Shown piece after piece: positions 60,419-64,000 of a stretch of 64,000 nt of DNA; the stretch's first letter is position 1, and every line of letters begins with the position of its first letter. The DNA is from Litomosoides sigmodontis (taxonomy: Eukaryota; Nematoda; Chromadorea; Rhabditida; Onchocercidae), in contig OY718805.1 of assembly GCA_963070105.1 (NCBI GenBank), forward strand, positions 8,966,652-9,030,651, given 5' to 3'. Made by a program: the position numbers and the translations under genes. The notes beneath the pieces were generated by a model that worked only from the letters and a program-made list of their open reading frames with translations, was not told the origin of the DNA and did no database searches.

Positions 60419-61650
60419 CAAGAATAACAAGGATCACTGTACGAGAACTTACTACGTTGGTGGAATTAATTATGAAACCTCAAATGATAATGGAAATAGT
60501 TATTTTTTTGGTACATATTTTAAACACTTTCATTTTCATAATTCTCTTGTTTATCTCTCTTCTCTTCACCTTTCTTTTATACTTGCTGCAAATTTGTATC
60601 GCTTTTTTTGCTTTACATCATTTCGTTACTCTTTACTTGAGAAATGTACTTGAAGAAAACAGTGTTTAAATTTTAAAAAAATGCTTAAAATTAAAATGTA
60701 ATAAATTTTGTTTAAACTTTTACTAATTTAAAAAAAATTTTAATTAGTTAAGCAAAAATGAGGTAGTTAAGGAATAAAAGACTGTTAATTTAAAAATAAA
60801 ATTTAAATAAAATAATTAAATTTCTTAGGAAGTCTTAAATCCTCCATTCATGTACGGATCATCGAGGTATGAATACACTGATGCAATAAATGATAAGCAA
60901 ACTCGCTACAGCTATATAGCCGTTGAGAGTTGCTTAGCTTAAAACTTACCTTACACTAACTCGTATATGCATGAAGTACTTACTGGTCAGTTGTTGTTCG
61001 TTTCAAATTACATCACTTCCAAAGTTCATCATATATATAGGAGCACTGTAGTGGATTCTCGTCGCATTATCGATAAACAATGCTAATGATGTTAATGACG
61101 TGTATTCAATCATTCATCCATTTCTTCATTCTTCTTTTCTGTTGCTAAATGCATTTGATGAATTATTTCATGCCCTCTTGTTATTTGCATTTCACAAGCA
61201 ATAATTAAAATGATTGTTACGATACATAATATTGAACAAATTTGAAATATTTCAATAAAATTTTGGACTTACACTAAAGTTGATCTGGCATAGGCTCAAA
61301 TTTTGTGCCTAAGATTGAGCCTAAACGAGGAACTAACGAAGCAGGTAGCAAAGTTTATTTCATCGTCATAGCAAGTATGTTCATCCTTACCAGCATCATT
61401 CATCGATTATAGTGCTCAATTTTCCACTGCATGATGTCACTGAAATTTATGGTTTCGTAGCGATCCCCTGTGCGCGGTGCATTATTTGAGAAAGTTGGTT
61501 GTGTGTGGAGAGGTGACGGTGGCGGTGTTATATGCGTGTCATCCTAATATCATGTTGAGATTGGTTATTTAATGTTTATGTTGTTATGAGGCTATTCTCT
61601 TGCAGGAAATAAGTGAATTGTGCTAAGCAACGGAAGGAAAGAAGGCAACA
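60419..61650. other. Intergenic region, Nanos-type gene to rpt-3
   Basis: The Nanos-type 3'UTR probably ends at AATAAA 60700-60705. The part at 61300-61600 is richer in G+C and likely holds the rpt-3 promoter. TTCTCTTGCAG ending at 61605 is a likely trans-splice acceptor, 46 bases before the rpt-3 ATG. Confidence 0.5.
60700..60705 (+). promoter_or_regulatory. Polyadenylation signal of the Nanos-type gene
   Basis: AATAAA followed by a T-rich stretch, about 280 bases after the stop codon. Confidence 0.55.
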
Positions 61651-63883
<2,233 letters not shown>

Positions 63884-64000
63884 GTAATTCTGCAGTATTA
63901 GGATGGTTTTTTTACATATTTGACTTCCGATTCCAATGCTATATCATTGGATAACTGCTAGGATTCCAGAATAGTCGAGTTATTACCACTGTATGCTATA

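Noticed and set aside
60375..60669. Two overlapping + frames after the Nanos-type stop
   Set aside because: They overlap the last exon in other frames and continue into the 3'UTR.

Overview
This window is nuclear DNA from a nematode. The genes are cut by many short introns with nematode-type junctions (GTAAG donors, TTTCAG acceptors). The intergenic DNA is AT-rich and full of microsatellites. The protein set (tandem-repeat galectin, GPI-type acetylcholinesterase, LGG-1, TIAR-1, RPT-3, Nanos) reads as a worm, most likely a clade III spirurid or filarial parasite. The species cannot be fixed from the sequence alone. No tRNA, rRNA, CRISPR array or intact transposon was recognised. All gene models were spliced by hand, with reading phase checked at every junction.

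Layout: 1-4.4 kb, a two-domain galectin (+). 5.1-10.3 kb, a 12-exon secreted acetylcholinesterase (-), tail to tail with the galectin. 10.3-19.6 kb, gene-poor DNA with a 10-bp minisatellite of about 0.5 kb. 19.6-22.2 kb, the AIP/AIPR-1 co-chaperone (-), which diverges from a TOPORS-type RING ligase at 23.9-28.3 kb (+). 28.3-32.6 kb, intergenic. 32.6-33.8 kb, LGG-1/GABARAP (+). 33.7-44.2 kb, a segmental tandem duplication holding two nucleoredoxin-like genes (36.2-37.7 and 41.4-42.5 kb) and a decayed copy of the last lgg-1 exon with its 3'UTR. 45.2-49.4 kb, TIAR-1 with three RRMs (+). 51.2-53.1 kb, an unrecognised small single-pass membrane protein (-). 56.7-60.4 kb, a Nanos-type zinc-finger protein (+). 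61.7 kb to the right edge, the proteasome ATPase RPT-3 (+, cut by the window end).

Several genes belong to protein quality control: an Hsp90 co-chaperone relative, a RING/SUMO-type ligase, an autophagy modifier, a proteasome ATPase and redox proteins. TIAR-1 and Nanos act on mRNA. They are not packed as an operon, and I infer shared ancestral linkage rather than a functional cluster. The points most worth following are the tandem duplication with one altered redox active site and a decayed lgg-1 tail, an inverted-repeat-bounded 1.1-kb segment lying exactly between the two copies, several unusual splice structures (a 17-nt microexon, a 24-nt microexon, a GC-AG intron, a 54-nt exon-like block inside an lgg-1 intron), an alternative soluble versus GPI-anchored end for the acetylcholinesterase, and a cluster of SUMO-binding motifs in the TOPORS tail.
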